From assembly GCF_051014685.1 (NCBI RefSeq), contig NC_135060.1, forward strand, positions 5,828,001 through 5,892,000: 64,000 nt of DNA, in the 5' to 3' direction. Source of the DNA: Ptiloglossa arizonensis (taxonomy: Eukaryota > Arthropoda > Insecta > Hymenoptera > Colletidae). The notes below the pieces were generated by a model that was given only the letters and a program-made list of their open reading frames with translations, searched no databases and was not told where the DNA came from. The first letter of the stretch is position 1. Each line of letters begins with the position of its first letter. A program made the position numbers and the translations under genes. Of the stretch, positions 61,861 to 64,000 are shown piece by piece.

Positions 61861-64000
61861 CTTTTACTTTAATTTACGATCAAATTTAATTTCTATAGGC
61901 AAATCAATGATTTACAAGGCATAAATAAGATTCATTCTGCAACACAAATGTTCGGAACATGCGTAAATGTTAATAACAATCGCGTCGATGTACAAAAATT
62001 CACTGAAAGCATTCTCCTTTGCAGATTTCGCAATATCCAGAAGTTTATTTATCATAATTATTAACAACCGTCGTAGGAACATAGTTTAAACTTTTATTAA
62101 CAACTTTCTAGTATGAATGATGGCTTAAAATATCATTTCGTTGAAATATTCTTTGTTTGCAATGGAATTGTTGTCATTGAGGTTCAACCGAAATTGTCAA
62201 GGCTACACGTATCGATTATCGATTCACAAGTGTTTATCACGAAGATTTTTCTATCTAAAAAAGCGATTAATTGAATTTCGGCGCTTTCAAATAAAAAATG
62301 CAACTTTTATACGTATTGTGTAAATTATGAGAATTGAATAAATGTTAAATTAATGTACCAAATAGACAATTCTTAGTTTCCATGCTTAAAAACTTTACGA
62401 AACACTTTTTACTGCGAATCTCGATCAAAATCAATTTCTATAAGTTACTTAATCATTTGTAATGCATAAATAAGATGCACATTGTTCGATTAATATTCGG
62501 AACATGCTTAAATGTTGATAACAATCGCGGAAATGAACGAACATTCACCGAAATCGTTCGCCTTCGCAGATTTTGCAATATTTTGATGTATATTTATCAT
62601 ATTTATTAACAACCGTCGTAGGACCATACATTAGACGATTATGAACAATGTCCTAGTATAAATAATGGCTAAAAAGCCATCAATTCGTTGAAATATTCGA
62701 TTAGATCGGACAAAGACAATGAAAGAAACGGTAAGTCACCTTGGGGAGGGTATATATGGAGCCCCCGGTTGTTTAAAATTTCATTGTTCCTGGAGCCTCC
62801 GAGGTGGACGGATCTCTTCGTTTTAGGTTTATGGAAGGGGGACCCCCCACCTTGGTAACCGGTACTGGCCGCCGGTAGGCGGTGGTCAGTACTGGCGACC
62901 ACTCTCTCAATCCTGTCTTTTTTTTTTTAATTGTTTCTTTGTCTAATTCATTTCATTTGTTCTCTGATTTTAATTTCTACTTGTTTTTCCATGTTTATTT
63001 TTTTCCACTAACTAACTTCATTTCTATTTTCTATCATGCCTTGACTTTAAATTTTTCTTAGATTATTCTCGTCGCATCCGGGGATCTTTAGTTAAGCTTA
63101 GACTAAGTTAGTTTTAAGGTCACCATGTACGAATATCTGTGATCTGCCGAGCAATTATCCAATCTTTAGCTTAATTTTGCTCGCTTCCTCGTTTCTCAGC
63201 CCGGTCACCACTGCTTTTTGTACAAGCAAGTGGCCGGCCGTGTAGGTGGTCCGAACGGTCTATCGCCGTCTCTTCCGGTGTGTCTTCTTCCAGAGGGGAC
63301 ATGTTGCGAGCACAGGAGCAGGCATTTTTGCCGGTCCCTGCGAAAGCCGCCAAAATAAGACCCTCTCGTCGTAAAGATGGAGAAACGGGGCACTCCTCTA
63401 GGGGAGTGGATGGCGTCGCTCGTTTTCTCTGGAATCGGACCCACTGAAGAGAAACGGGATAGACCTAGTAGGATCAACCGCACGGTTCGTGTCGCGTCTT
63501 TCCCAATTTTGCCTCATTTTTCCAGAATGTAATTGCTTGGCAGAACTAAACGAGGAGATCGAAGGAACATTGTTTCCTTCTATCTCTGGAGTTTAGTAAT
63601 TTCGTTTGTACCGCGTGTCGAGGGAGATCGATGGAACTTTGATTCCATCTATCTCTCTCCGGGTCTCCACTCGCAGCAACCTCCACGCGGTGAGACCTGG
63701 TAATCGGTATTACTCGCGGCGAACAATAAGCATTCGCCGCGGGTAGTACCGAGCTAATTGGCTGTGAATTTAGAGTATTGTACTAATGAAATTTCCATTG
63801 ATTGAAATTCATTAAGAAGTACGTCACGTTTTTGTGATTGGTATCCACAGAAATATACGAAATAAAGGATCAGAACCCTGAAATATTAAAGAGAAGTTAG
63901 ACATTGTTTCCACAAAGTGGATGCAATGCCCCAATGCATGCAGTGCCCCAATGAACACTTCCATGGGCGTTGATTACGCATAGCTACGGTCCTGCCGAAT

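Larger units (their letters stand above)
59733..64000. repeat. Giant inverted repeat (palindrome), arms at least 2.03 kb
   Basis: 59733-61759 is the reverse complement of 61952-64000. Matching coordinates sum to 123711 through most of the length and to 123733 at the outer end, because of a 22-bp insertion in the right arm. By eye I find five substitutions (59849, 59880, 59946, 60372, 61748) and this one indel, so identity is above 99 percent. The centre (61760-61951) is a diverged spacer. The arms contain a hairpin cluster, GC-rich segments and a diverged 546-bp tandem unit. They have no recognisable transposase or reverse transcriptase. The right edge of the window cuts the element, so full arm length and termini are unknown. 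A foldback or long-TIR element, an inverted segmental duplication and an assembly fold-over are all possible. Confidence 0.95.

Noticed and set aside
1..64000. CRISPR arrays, bacterial operons, tRNA and rRNA genes
   Set aside because: The DNA is eukaryotic with spliced genes; no regularly spaced identical repeats, no clear tRNA B-box with a cloverleaf and no rRNA-like sequence were seen. A tRNA scan would be decisive.

Overview
ORGANISM. The window is eukaryotic nuclear DNA, most likely from a hymenopteran insect such as a bee. It has AT-rich intergenic DNA with short GT-AG introns of about 70-900 bp inside compact genes. It also has very long introns (10 kb and 6 kb) in moderately GC-richer, TCG-rich DNA. 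The proteins have insect-type orthologues, including the GABA-receptor-like subunit GRD. Species assignment is inference; no search was run. || LAYOUT. (1) 456-20826, plus strand: 3' part of an ANKRD11/ANKRD12-type ankyrin-repeat cofactor gene. Seven phase-compatible exons give a 928-residue C-terminal portion; the start and most ankyrin repeats lie left of the window. Introns of about 10.1 kb and 6.4 kb occupy 651-17349. (2) 21343-22482, minus strand: complete three-exon TMEM70 gene (225 aa), a mitochondrial ATP-synthase assembly factor, tail-to-tail with gene 1. (3) 24576-36223, plus strand: complete eleven-exon CEP350-like centrosomal gene (3171 aa), divergent from TMEM70. (4) 40700-42164, plus strand: complete six-exon HAD phosphatase of the PGP/chronophin family (307 aa). 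(5) 47749-58886, minus strand: four 3' exons of the Cys-loop channel subunit GRD (313 aa: late ligand-binding domain plus all four membrane helices). Its N-terminal exons lie beyond the right edge. (6) 59733-64000: one giant, almost perfect inverted repeat (arms of at least 2.03 kb, 192-bp centre) that runs off the right edge, inside or beside the GRD gene. || OTHER STRUCTURE. An A-B-A'-B inverted/direct repeat begins 4 bp upstream of the TMEM70 start codon (22487-22902). There is a 301-bp pogo/Tigger-like MITE directly after CEP350 (36306-36606), a roughly 70-bp minisatellite (46697-47020), a repeat family found in two GRD introns, a CpG-rich block at 12.4-13.3 kb that may be an internal promoter, and an unidentified GC-rich candidate exon on the minus strand at 9737-9988. 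|| HOW THE GENES RELATE. There is no operon-like logic. Chromatin/transcription cofactor, mitochondrial assembly factor, centrosome scaffold, metabolite phosphatase and neuronal channel are independent neighbours. The gene models rest on exon phase: every junction joins in frame, and the complete genes give lengths close to those of their vertebrate counterparts. The most unusual object is the giant palindrome at the right end.
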